This document shows, one piece after another, positions 41,515 through 49,903 of a DNA stretch of 58,123 nt; the first letter of the stretch is position 1, and the number at the start of each line of letters is the position of its first letter. The stretch comes from Actinomycetes bacterium (GTDB lineage: Bacteria; Actinomycetota; Actinomycetes; Actinomycetales; Cellulomonadaceae), in the NCBI GenBank assembly GCA_023438885.1, contig JAEXPS010000115.1, forward strand, positions 1 to 58,123, in the 5' to 3' direction. The position numbers and the translations under genes were made by a program. Under the pieces are notes generated by a model. The model had not been told where the DNA came from. It made no database searches and worked only from the letters and a program-made list of their open reading frames with translations.

Positions 41515-42840
41515 TTAGCCGCGCGGGTCCCGCACCGCCGCCAGGAACAGCGGCAACCCGCTGACCGTGTCGCCCACCGCGAACAGGTACGGGCGGTCGA
41601 CCAGGAGCTCGGCGGGCGGCGTCACCGGGGCGCTGCCCGCCTCGAGGCCGATCTCGGTCACGGCAGCCGCGCGGGTGCCCTCTTCGTCGACCTTCAGCAC
41701 GGCCTGCTGGACCGCCTGCCCGACGAACGGCGGCCCCGGCGGGTCCACGAGCAGGCCGCCCAGGCCGGCCGTCTCGGGCGAGGTCAGATGCCCCAGGCCC
41801 AGGGCCTCCAGAGCGTCCAGCAGGTCCGTGGTGCTGGTCAGGTCCAGCTTCGGCAACCCGACGAGCACCTCCCCCGGCGTCGCGACGTCGAGCTGCGCCA
41901 CCAGGGTGGCCACCACGGCGGGGTCGGCCCCGGCCGGGTCGCGGGCCTCGGGCGAACCCTCGGGTGGCAGCAGCACGTCGGCGTGCAGGTCCTCGCCGTA
42001 GGGAAGCCGCACCGCCTGCCAGCCGTTCAGCTCCGCGTACGCCCACGAGCCGGTGGCGTGCATCCGCGGCACGCTCACGTCCTCGCCGGACGCCAGCGTG
42101 AACTCCCGGTCGCTCGTCGCCGCGCTGTCGAAGGGCTGCTCCCAGGCCGCGGCCAGCGCGATCGCGTTCTGGAGCACCACGGCCAGCGCGGGATCGGGTC
42201 GCACCGCCGACTCCTCGACGAGCCCGCCGGTGTGGTGCTTCACCCACGCGTCAAGGTCCCGCTTCCCGGTGCTCGACCCCAGGTCGGTCACCAGGACGCC
42301 GGCCCCGAACGCTCCCGTCAGCCGGTCGAGGTACGGCTCGGCGAGCGTCTGGCCGTCGTCGACCACCACCTGGTTCGCCACGTGCACCATCGGCGTCGCG
42401 GGGAGCTCGTCGGCCCTGACCAGAGCGGGATCGCCGTCCAGCCGAGCCAGCCGGGTCAGCAGCGCGCCGACCGCGTCGGTGCGCGCGTCGCCGGCGGCGC
42501 CCAGTGCCTCGTCGAACGCGGCGGCGCTCTCGCCCTGCGCGGCCTCCGCCAGCATGGCCAGCGCCAGCACCAGACCTGCGGGCGAGACGACGGCGCCCGC
42601 GGGCTCGTCGTTCGCGGCCAGGATCGCGAAGCCCGCGCCCCAGGCCGCGTCCACCACCGCGGGCGCCTCCGACTCGTCGAGGGGTACGGGCACCCGCGGC
42701 GTGTCCGAGCCGACCTGGAGCCCACGCGCGGCACGGTCGCCGCCCGGCCGGATCGTCGTCAGCTCGTCGGGTCCCCCGCAAGCCGCGAGCGCCAGCGCAC
42801 CCACGACGACCACGCCCACCACCGCTGCTCCGCGTGCCAT
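41515..42840 (-). CDS. serpin-family protease inhibitor, lipid-anchored
   Basis: A 441-residue serpin with a lipoprotein signal peptide (lipobox LAAC, Cys at about 21). The serpin core includes VVSPAGLVLALAMLAEAA, VHVANQVVVDDG and VLQNAIALAAAWEQPF. The reactive-loop hinge is EEGTRAAAV (residues 386-394), matching the inhibitory P17-P9 pattern, and places P1-P1' at about Gly402-Ser403; the end motif VDRPYLFAV follows. It should block serine or cysteine proteases at the cell surface. It follows acnA on the same strand by 58 bases. No Shine-Dalgarno is evident, and a palindrome abuts the ATG. Confidence 0.9.
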   Translation of the reverse strand: MARGAAVVGVVVVGALALAACGGPDELTTIRPGGDRAARGLQVGSDTPRVPVPLDESEAPAVVDAAWGAGFAILAANDEPAGAVVSPAGLVLALAMLAEAAQGESAAAFDEALGAAGDARTDAVGALLTRLARLDGDPALVRADELPATPMVHVANQVVVDDGQTLAEPYLDRLTGAFGAGVLVTDLGSSTGKRDLDAWVKHHTGGLVEESAVRPDPALAVVLQNAIALAAAWEQPFDSAATSDREFTLASGEDVSVPRMHATGSWAYAELNGWQAVRLPYGEDLHADVLLPPEGSPEARDPAGADPAVVATLVAQLDVATPGEVLVGLPKLDLTSTTDLLDALEALGLGHLTSPETAGLGGLLVDPPGPPFVGQAVQQAVLKVDEEGTRAAAVTEIGLEAGSAPVTPPAELLVDRPYLFAVGDTVSGLPLFLAAVRDPRG

Positions 42841-42857
42841 GCCCAGATCATCTGGGC
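42841..42857. repeat. 17-bp perfect palindrome abutting the serpin start codon
   Basis: GCCCAGATCATCTGGGC has arms GCCCAGAT and ATCTGGGC around one base. It ends one base before the serpin ATG (42840) and lies 42 bases upstream of... the acnA stop side of the intergenic gap. It could be an operator or, as RNA, a 7-bp hairpin with a 3-base loop that would limit ribosome access. Confidence 0.5.
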
Positions 42858-42898
42858 TGTGAGCCCTCGATGCTGACGGTTCGGGTCACGGTTCGGCC

Positions 42899-45658
42899 TC
42901 AGGCGACCGAGGCCACCTGCCGCAGCACGTACTGGAGGATGCCGCCGTTGCGGTAGTAGTCCGCCTCGCCTGGCGTGTCGATGCGGAGCACCGCGTCGAA
43001 CGACACCACCGAACCGTCCCCCTTCGTCGCGCGCACCGCCAGCGTGGCCGGCGTCACGCCGTCGTTGAGAGCCGTGACACCCGCGATGTCGAACACCTCG
43101 GTGCCGTCCAGGCCGAGCGAGTCCGCGTTCTGCCCGGCGGGGAACTGCAACGGCAGCACGCCCATCCCGATGAGGTTCGAGCGGTGGATCCGCTCGAACG
43201 ACTCGGCGATCACGGCCGAGACCCCGAGCAGCCGGGTCCCCTTGGCCGCCCAGTCGCGCGACGATCCGGAGCCGTACTCCTTGCCGCCCAGCACCACGAG
43301 CGGCACGCCGGCCGCCTGGTAGGCGACCGACGCCTCGTAGATGGTCGTCTGCTGCCCGTCGAGGAAGTTGACGGTGTAGCCGCCCTCGACCCCCGGGACC
43401 AGCTGGTTGCGCAGCCGGATGTTGGCGAACGTGCCCCGGATCATCACCTCGTGGTTGCCGCGCCGAGAGCCGTAGGAGTTGAAGTCCCTGCGGTCCACGC
43501 CGTGCTCGGCGAGGTACCGGCCCGCCGGGCTGTCGGGCTTGATGGAGCCGGCCGGGCTGATGTGGTCGGTCGTGACCGAGTCGCCGAGCTTGGCGAGGAC
43601 CCGCGCGCCGGTGATGTCGGCCACCGGCGCGGGCGTGGCGCCCATGCCCTCGAAGTACGGGGGCTTGCGGACGTAGGTCGAGTCGTCGGCCCAGGCGAAC
43701 GTCTCACCCTGCGGCGTCGGCAGCGAGGTCCAGCGCTCGTCGCCGGCGAACACGTCGGCGTAGTCCTCGGTGAACATCCGCCGGTCGATCGAGGCGTCGA
43801 TGGTCTCCTGGACCTCCTGCGGGCTCGGCCAGATGTCGCGCAGGAACACCGGCCACCCGCCTTCGGCGAAGCCGAGCGGTTCGGTCTCGAAGTCGAAGTC
43901 CATCGTGCCTGCCAGCGCGTACGCGATCACCAGCGGCGGGCTGGCCAGGTAGTTCATCTTGACGTCGGGGTTGATGCGGCCCTCGAAGTTGCGGTTGCCG
44001 GAGAGCACGGACACCACGGCGAGGTCGTGGCCGTTCACCACCTCCGACACCTTCTCGTCGAGCGGGCCGGAGTTGCCGATGCACGTGGCGCAGCCGTAGC
44101 CGACCAGGTGGAAGCCCAGCTTCTCCAGGTAGGGCCACAGACCGGCCTTCTCGTAGTAGTTCGACACCACCTGCGAGCCCGGGGCCAGGGAGGTCTTCAC
44201 CCACGGCTGGACGGACAGGCCCTTCTCCACGGCCTTCTTCGCCAGCAGGCCGGCGGCGAGCATCACCGACGGGTTCGACGTGTTGGTGCAGCTGGTGATC
44301 GACGCGATGGCGACCGCCCCGTGGAACAGCTCGAACTGCTTGCCGCTCGAGTCGGTCACGGGGACGGTGGTGCGGGCGTGGACGCCCGTCGCCGGCGAGT
44401 CCGACGCCGGGAACGACTCCAGCGACGCCTCGTCGACGCCGTTGCCGACCTCGGGGGCGTACGTGGGCAGGTCGCGGCCGAACTGCTCCTTCGCGCGCGA
44501 GAGCTCGATGCGGTCCTGCGGGCGCTTGGGCCCCGCGATCGACGGGACCACGGTCGACAGGTCGAGCTCCAGGTACTCCGAGTACACCGGGGCGCGGTCC
44601 GGGTCGTGCCACATGCCCTGCGCCTTCGCGTACGCCTCGACCAGCGCCACCTGCTCGTCGCTGCGTCCGGTGAGGCGCAGGTAGTCCAGCGTGACCTCGT
44701 CGATCGGGAAGATCGCCGCCGTCGAGCCGAACTCGGGGCTCATGTTGCCGATCGTCGCGCGGTTGGCCAGCGGCACGGCGGCCACCCCGGCCCCGTAGAA
44801 CTCCACGAACTTCCCGACGACGCCGTGCGCGCGCAGCATCTGCGTGATCGTCAGCACCACGTCGGTCGCCGTCACGCCGGGCGGGATCTGCCCGTCGAGC
44901 CGGAAGCCGACCACCTTCGGGATGAGCATCGACACGGGCTGACCGAGCATCGCGGCCTCGGCCTCGATGCCGCCGACACCCCAGCCCAGCACACCGAGGC
45001 CGTTGACCATCGTCGTGTGCGAGTCCGTGCCGACGCAGGTGTCCGGGTACGCCTGGACCACACGGCCGGCCGCCGAGTCCACCTCACGGGTCATCACCAC
45101 CCGCGCCAGGTACTCGATGTTCACCTGGTGCACGATCCCCGTGCCCGGCGGCACCACCTTGAAGTTGTCGAACGCGGTCTGGCCCCAGCGCAGGAACTGG
45201 TAGCGCTCGTGGTTGCGCTGGTACTCGATGTCGACGTTGCGCTCGAACGCGTCGGGGCGCCCGTACACGTCGATCTGCACCGAGTGGTCGATCACCAGCT
45301 CGGCCGGCGCCAGCGGGTTGATCCGGGCGGGGTCGCCGCCGAGCTCCGCGACCGCCTCGCGCATGGTGGCCAGGTCGACGACGCAGGGCACCCCGGTGAA
45401 GTCCTGCATGATCACGCGCCCGGGCGTGAACTGGATCTCGGTGCTGGGCTCGGCGCGGGGCTCCCACGCCGCCAGGGCCCGGATGTGCTCGGCGGTGATG
45501 TTGGCGCCGTCCTCGGTGCGCAGCAGGTTCTCGGCGAGCACCTTGAGGCTGTACGGCAGCCGCTCGGTTCCCGGTACCGCGGCGAGTCGGAAGATCTCGT
45601 ACGAGGCCGCCCCGACCTCGAGCGTCCCCTTCGACCCGAACGTGTCCACGCTGCTCAC
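42899..45658 (-). CDS. acnA: aconitate hydratase A
   Basis: A 919-residue aconitase of the TCA cycle, isomerising citrate and isocitrate through a [4Fe-4S] cluster. Cluster ligands are in SITSCTNTSNPSVML and GYGCATCIGNSGPL. Other marks: GTDSHTTMVNGLGVLGWGVGG, the C-terminal-domain VLGGKEYGSGSSRDWAAKG and SFERIHRSNLIGMGVLPLQF. GTG start at 45658 follows AAGGAGCC. An 18-bp palindrome (45683-45700) lies just upstream and is probably an operator. Confidence 0.97.
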   Translation of the reverse strand: MSSVDTFGSKGTLEVGAASYEIFRLAAVPGTERLPYSLKVLAENLLRTEDGANITAEHIRALAAWEPRAEPSTEIQFTPGRVIMQDFTGVPCVVDLATMREAVAELGGDPARINPLAPAELVIDHSVQIDVYGRPDAFERNVDIEYQRNHERYQFLRWGQTAFDNFKVVPPGTGIVHQVNIEYLARVVMTREVDSAAGRVVQAYPDTCVGTDSHTTMVNGLGVLGWGVGGIEAEAAMLGQPVSMLIPKVVGFRLDGQIPPGVTATDVVLTITQMLRAHGVVGKFVEFYGAGVAAVPLANRATIGNMSPEFGSTAAIFPIDEVTLDYLRLTGRSDEQVALVEAYAKAQGMWHDPDRAPVYSEYLELDLSTVVPSIAGPKRPQDRIELSRAKEQFGRDLPTYAPEVGNGVDEASLESFPASDSPATGVHARTTVPVTDSSGKQFELFHGAVAIASITSCTNTSNPSVMLAAGLLAKKAVEKGLSVQPWVKTSLAPGSQVVSNYYEKAGLWPYLEKLGFHLVGYGCATCIGNSGPLDEKVSEVVNGHDLAVVSVLSGNRNFEGRINPDVKMNYLASPPLVIAYALAGTMDFDFETEPLGFAEGGWPVFLRDIWPSPQEVQETIDASIDRRMFTEDYADVFAGDERWTSLPTPQGETFAWADDSTYVRKPPYFEGMGATPAPVADITGARVLAKLGDSVTTDHISPAGSIKPDSPAGRYLAEHGVDRRDFNSYGSRRGNHEVMIRGTFANIRLRNQLVPGVEGGYTVNFLDGQQTTIYEASVAYQAAGVPLVVLGGKEYGSGSSRDWAAKGTRLLGVSAVIAESFERIHRSNLIGMGVLPLQFPAGQNADSLGLDGTEVFDIAGVTALNDGVTPATLAVRATKGDGSVVSFDAVLRIDTPGEADYYRNGGILQYVLRQVASVA

Positions 45659-45682
45659 TGCGGCTCCTTCTGCGGGTGCAGT

Positions 45683-45700
45683 TATCTCGACGTCAAGATA
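45683..45700. promoter_or_regulatory. 18-bp palindromic operator upstream of acnA
   Basis: TATCTCGACGTCAAGATA is an inverted repeat with eight of nine matched pairs. A minus-strand -10-like TACGCT lies just upstream at 45708-45703, so a protein bound to the palindrome would cover the acnA transcription start and also the region before the divergent 45727 gene. Palindromes of this form are typical of MarR-family sites; in Streptomyces the MarR protein TamR controls aconitase, which makes a TamR-like regulator the leading guess. Confidence 0.6.
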
Positions 45701-45726
45701 TCAGCGTACCCCTCGGGAACGGACCT

Positions 45727-46368
45727 GTGCGCGCGGGCGTTGACGGGCCCGTGGACCTCCTTGCGCAGGCCGAGCACCTGATCGCGCTCGGTGCGCTGAC
45801 GGGCATCCTGGGGGCCGACGAGGCGCGTGCCGGCGCACGAGCGCTGGCCGGCGCCGCCCCTGGCGGCTCCCTCCTGGTGGTGCATCCGCGCCTGCTCGCA
45901 CCCTCCACCCTCGTCGGGCACCTGCGACTCGGCGACAAGCCCGGCTTCGTCGTCGAGGACATGGGCGACGTCGACGACTTCGCTCCGACCGTCGACGTGC
46001 CCGATGCGCCGCTCTACGCGCTGGCCGCGCCGGACCGTGGCGACGACCTCGCCAACCGCTCGCCCGAGGAAGCCGTCCCGGCGCTGGCGGCCCGTGGCCG
46101 CACGCCGATGCTCCTGACCGAGGGGCTGATCTGGGCGATCCAGAGGCCCGAGGTGCTCGAGCGCAACCACTGCTACATGACGGCCGGTTCCCGGCTGCGC
46201 CGGCCGAACGGCTCCTTCGACGCCCGCACGCCCGCGCTCTGGATCGCCAACGGCACGGGCCGAGACGGCGCCGCGCGCCGCGGCGCCCCTAAGGTCGGCT
46301 GGTGCTGGTGGGGCAACCGCCACACCTGGCTGGGGTTCGCCTCGACGACGGCGCGCGTCGCGGCCTGA
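45727..46368 (+). CDS. DUF5701 family protein
   Basis: A 213-residue protein starting with GTG at 45727. It contains LLVVHPRLLAPSTLVGHLRL, GLIWAIQRPEVLERNHCYMT and the C-terminal VGWCWWGNRHTWLGFAS, which is typical of DUF5701. It has no signal peptide or membrane segment. Divergent from acnA, it may share the palindromic operator. Function unknown. Confidence 0.8.
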   Translation: MRAGVDGPVDLLAQAEHLIALGALTGILGADEARAGARALAGAAPGGSLLVVHPRLLAPSTLVGHLRLGDKPGFVVEDMGDVDDFAPTVDVPDAPLYALAAPDRGDDLANRSPEEAVPALAARGRTPMLLTEGLIWAIQRPEVLERNHCYMTAGSRLRRPNGSFDARTPALWIANGTGRDGAARRGAPKVGWCWWGNRHTWLGFASTTARVAA

Positions 46369-46374
46369 GCGAGC

Positions 46375-46539
46375 TCAGGACTTGTCGGCAGCCAACTCCT
46401 CGGTGGCCTTGCGCTCCTCCTCGACCGCGCGCTCGTAGGCGCGGTGGTCGTACTCCGGTGTCCCCTGCTTCGCCAGCTCCTCGGTGACGGTCTTCTTCGC
46501 CCGCACCAGGCGCTCGACGATCTCGTCGTGCGTGGTCAT
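46375..46539 (-). CDS. small charged helical protein, 54 aa
   Basis: A short protein, MTTHDEIVERLVRAKKTV and onward, nearly all helix-forming and charged, ending ELAADKS. The ATG at 46539 has a strong Shine-Dalgarno (GGAGGGAGG) eight or so bases upstream, which supports expression. It is downstream of the RNA methyltransferase gene on the same strand and converges on the DUF5701 gene. Function unknown. Confidence 0.65.
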   Translation of the reverse strand: MTTHDEIVERLVRAKKTVTEELAKQGTPEYDHRAYERAVEEERKATEELAADKS

Positions 46540-46596
46540 CGCCCTGCCTCCCTCCGGCGCGCCGGACCGGCCGCCTGGGACCACCGTAGGCGTCCG

Positions 46597-47832
46597 TCAG
46601 CGCGTCAGCAGCGCGACGGCTTCGACGTGATGGGTCATCGGGAACAGGTCGTAGCCCCGCAGCGAGTCCAGGCCGTACCCCTGCTCGGCGAACAGGGCGA
46701 CGTCCCGGGCCAGCGCCGCCGGGTCGCACGCGACGTACACCACCCGGGCGGGACCCAGAGCGGCGATCTGCTCCACGACACGGCGCCCCGCACCGGTGCG
46801 CGGAGGGTCGAGGACGACGACGTCGGCGCCGCCGAGACCGGACGCCAGCACCCGGGCGACGTCGCCACCCCGCAGGGTCACCTGCGGGCGGTCGTGGACG
46901 GCCCGGCGAGCGTCGCGCACCGCACGGTCGTCGCCCTCCACGGCGAGCACCGCACCGCCCTCGCCCACCCCGTCGGCGAGCGGGAGCGTGAACAGGCCGG
47001 CCCCCGAGTACAGGTCAAGGACGCGCGCGCCGGCCAACGGGCCTGCGGCCGACAGCACCGCGTCGACCAGCACGCCCGGCGCCTCGCGGTGCACCTGCCA
47101 GAACCCCGCCGCCGCCACGCGGTACGTCCAGTGCCCCTGCGGGGTGCGGACCTCCTCGCGCACCGTCGTGCGAGCGTTCTCGCGCGGGTCCACCCGGCCC
47201 CTCGCCAGGTCGAACGGCACGCCGTCCAGGAGTACCACGCCCGTGTCGGCCCCCGCGGGCACCACCGCCTCGATCCGCGCGCCCCCGGGCCACCGCCGCT
47301 CGAACAGGCCCATCGCCGCGATCGGCTCGCGGGCCAGCGGCATGTCCGCCAGCGCGACGACGTCGTGCGAGCGGTGGCGGCGCATCCCGGCGCGGCCCGA
47401 GGCGTCGGCGACGAGGTCGATGCGGGTGCGCCAGCGCAGGCCGCCGCGTTCGTCGTCCCCCGGCGCGGCATCGACGGCCACCGCGCGCTCGTCGTGCGCG
47501 AGGCGGCGCAGCTGTTCCTCCAGGACCGCCTGCTTCCACGCGCGTTGAGCGCCCAGGGCGACGTGGGCCAGCTCGCCGCCGCCCACCCCGCCCGGACCGG
47601 CCGCCGGCCAGGGCGACTCCACACGGTCCGGCGAGGCCTGGAGCACCTCCACGGCGTCGGCGCGCCAGAACGACTTGCCCTCGGGAGCCTCGGTCAGTCG
47701 CGCTCGGACCCGCTCGCCGGGCAGCGTGTGACGCACGAAGACCACCCGGCCGTCCAGCCGCGCGACGCAGTGCCCGCCGTGCGCTACGGGGCCGATCTCG
47801 AGCTCGACCAGACCCGCCGCGTCAGTACGCAC
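46597..47832 (-). CDS. class I SAM-dependent RNA methyltransferase (TrmA/RumA family) lacking Fe-S cysteines
   Basis: A 411-residue RNA uracil-C5-methyltransferase relative. An N-terminal TRAM domain (about 8-60: LEIGPVAHGGHCVARLDG) is followed by the methyltransferase fold with VLDLYSGAGLFTLPLA, VVVLDPPRTGAG and the catalytic Cys in VYVACDPAALARDVA. The segment that in RlmD-type enzymes holds [4Fe-4S] cysteines reads SPWPAAGPGGVGGGELAHV and has none of them. GTG start at 47832 overlaps the permease stop by 11 bases. The target RNA is unknown. Confidence 0.87.
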   Translation of the reverse strand: MRTDAAGLVELEIGPVAHGGHCVARLDGRVVFVRHTLPGERVRARLTEAPEGKSFWRADAVEVLQASPDRVESPWPAAGPGGVGGGELAHVALGAQRAWKQAVLEEQLRRLAHDERAVAVDAAPGDDERGGLRWRTRIDLVADASGRAGMRRHRSHDVVALADMPLAREPIAAMGLFERRWPGGARIEAVVPAGADTGVVLLDGVPFDLARGRVDPRENARTTVREEVRTPQGHWTYRVAAAGFWQVHREAPGVLVDAVLSAAGPLAGARVLDLYSGAGLFTLPLADGVGEGGAVLAVEGDDRAVRDARRAVHDRPQVTLRGGDVARVLASGLGGADVVVLDPPRTGAGRRVVEQIAALGPARVVYVACDPAALARDVALFAEQGYGLDSLRGYDLFPMTHHVEAVALLTR

Positions 47833-49825
47833 CGGGGATCGTCCCTGGTGCGTACTCCTCCAGGCCGGTCTGCCCGGCGGAGGAGGCGAGCTGCCACGGC
47901 ACGGAGGCCACGAGGACGCCCGGCGTGAACAGCAGCCTGGCCTTGAGCCGCAGGGCACTCTGGTTGTGCAGCAGCTGCTCCCACCAGTGCCCGACGACGT
48001 ACTCCGGGATGTAGACGACGACCAGGTCGCGCGGGCTCTCCCGGTGGATCGAGCGCACGTAGGCGATCACCGGGCGCGTGATCTCCCGGAACGGCGAGTC
48101 CAGCACCTTGAGCGGCACAGGGATGTCCAGCTCGTTCCACTGAGCCCGCAGCCGCTCGACCTCCTCGGGGTCGACCCCGACGGTGACGGCCTCCAGCTCC
48201 TGGGGACGGAACGCCCGCGCGTAGGCCAGCGCGCGCATCGTGGGCCGGTGCAGGTGCGACACCAGGACGATCGCGCGCACCCGGCTGGGCAGCGCCCGCG
48301 CCTCGGCGGGGTCGTCGCCCAGGGCCAGCTCCTTGCGCACCTTGGAGTAGTGGCCGTTGATGGCTTTCATCAGCACGAACACGATCGCCATCGCGAGGAT
48401 GGCGATCCAGGCACCGCGCAGGAACTTCGTCGCCAGCACGACGACGAGCACCACCGAGGTCAGGAAGAAGCCGAAGCCGTTGATCGCGCGCGATCGGCGC
48501 ATCTTCGACCGCTTCGCGGCGCTCGGCTCCGTCCGCAGCTCGCGGGTCCAGTGCCGGGTCATGCCGAGCTGGCTCAGCGTGAAGCTGACGAACACGCCCA
48601 CGATGTACAGCTGGATCAGGTGCGTCACCTCGGCGTGGAACGCCCAGATCAGCGCGATCGCGCCCGCGGCCAGCGTGATGATGCCGTTGGAGAACGCCAG
48701 ACGGTCGCCGCGCGTGTGCAGCTGCCGCGGCAGGTAACCGTCACGCGCGAGCACCGAGCCGAGCACCGGGAACCCGTTGAACGCCGTGTTGCCGGCGAGC
48801 ATGAGGATGAGGCCCGAGATCACCGAGATGAAGATGTAGAGGAAGCCCTGGCCGCCGAACACCGCCGCGGCGAGCTGGCTGATCACCGGGTGCTGCTCGT
48901 AGCCCTCCCCCACGGGAACGCCGTCGATCAGCAGCTGCTCGGACGGCGTCTCCGCGAACACCACGCCGGTGGCGCGGGCCAGCAGCAGGATCGACATCAT
49001 CATGAAGATCGAGATGCCGCCGAGCAGCGCGAGCGTCGTCGCCGCGTTCTTCGACTTCGGCTTGCGGAACGAGGGCACCCCGTTGCTGATCGCCTCGACA
49101 CCCGTCAGCGCCGCCGAGCCCGAGGCGAACGCGCGCAGCACGAGGAACAGCCCCGCGAGCCCCTGGAGGCCTTGTTCGTAGCCCGCCTCCGGCAGCAGCT
49201 CGAAGCCGGCGCTCTCGGCCATCGGCAGCGAGCCGGCGAAGTACCGGACCGCCCCGACGACCGCCATCGCGCCGATCGAGGCCATGAACAGATACGTCGG
49301 CACGGCGAACGCGGTGCCCGACTCCCGCACGCCGCGCAGGTTGACCAGGGCCAGGAGGATGACGATCGCGATGGCGAACGTCGTCTCGTAGCCCCGCAGC
49401 GCGGGGAGGGCAGCGGCCGCGTACTGGGCGCCCTGCGAGATGGAGACGGCGACCGTCAGCACGTAGTCGACCAGCAGCGCGGACGCGACGGTGACGCCGG
49501 CGTTCGGGCCGAGGTTGACCGTGGCCACCTCGTAGTCGCCGCCGCCGGAGGGGTAGGCGTGCACGTTCTGCCGGTAGGAGGCGACCACGGTGAGCATGAC
49601 GACCGCGACCGCCAGGCCGACCCACGGCGACACCAGCAGGGCCGAGGCGCCGGCGATGGACAGGGTCAGCAGGACCTCGTCGGGCGCGTAGCCGACCGAC
49701 GACAACGCGTCGGAGGCGAACACGGGCAGAGCGATCCGCTTCGGCAGCAGGGTGTGACCCAGCCGTTCGCTGCGCATCGGACGGCCCAGGAGCAGCCTTT
49801 TGGCCGCGTCGGAGAGGTCGGACAC
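47822..49825 (-). CDS. KimA-like APC-superfamily permease (probable K+ importer)
   Basis: A 667-residue protein with 12 membrane segments in the first 430 residues and a cytosolic C-terminal domain of about 200 residues (RVRAIVLVSHLHRPTMRAL onward). The start RLGHTLLPKRIALPVFASDA plus LSSVGYAPDEVLLTL is the KimA/YdaO pattern. B. subtilis KimA is a proton-coupled K+ importer controlled by c-di-AMP. Placement divergent from two TrkA-type regulators supports K+ transport. GTG start has TAGCAT (49839-49834) eight bases upstream. Many databases call this family amino-acid permease. Confidence 0.85.
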   Translation of the reverse strand: MSDLSDAAKRLLLGRPMRSERLGHTLLPKRIALPVFASDALSSVGYAPDEVLLTLSIAGASALLVSPWVGLAVAVVMLTVVASYRQNVHAYPSGGGDYEVATVNLGPNAGVTVASALLVDYVLTVAVSISQGAQYAAAALPALRGYETTFAIAIVILLALVNLRGVRESGTAFAVPTYLFMASIGAMAVVGAVRYFAGSLPMAESAGFELLPEAGYEQGLQGLAGLFLVLRAFASGSAALTGVEAISNGVPSFRKPKSKNAATTLALLGGISIFMMMSILLLARATGVVFAETPSEQLLIDGVPVGEGYEQHPVISQLAAAVFGGQGFLYIFISVISGLILMLAGNTAFNGFPVLGSVLARDGYLPRQLHTRGDRLAFSNGIITLAAGAIALIWAFHAEVTHLIQLYIVGVFVSFTLSQLGMTRHWTRELRTEPSAAKRSKMRRSRAINGFGFFLTSVVLVVVLATKFLRGAWIAILAMAIVFVLMKAINGHYSKVRKELALGDDPAEARALPSRVRAIVLVSHLHRPTMRALAYARAFRPQELEAVTVGVDPEEVERLRAQWNELDIPVPLKVLDSPFREITRPVIAYVRSIHRESPRDLVVVYIPEYVVGHWWEQLLHNQSALRLKARLLFTPGVLVASVPWQLASSAGQTGLEEYAPGTIPGAY

Positions 49826-49833
49826 GGAGCCCG

Positions 49834-49895
49834 ATGCTATGCCGAACGGCGCCAGCCCACATGATGCACCGCGCCAACCGCCGTGCAGGTAGCGT
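49834..49895. promoter_or_regulatory. divergent leaderless promoters for KimA-like permease and TrkA gene
   Basis: Minus-strand TAGCAT (49839-49834) ends eight bases before the permease GTG at 49825. Plus-strand TAGCGT (49890-49895) ends eight bases before the TrkA GTG at 49904. Neither gene has a Shine-Dalgarno. Confidence 0.4.
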
Positions 49896-49903
49896 GAGGC
49901 CCC

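Noticed and set aside
47822..49825. Ordinary amino-acid permease
   Set aside because: The APC fold allows it, but the N-terminal motif, large cytosolic C-terminal domain and TrkA neighbours favour a KimA-like K+ importer; kept as an alternative.
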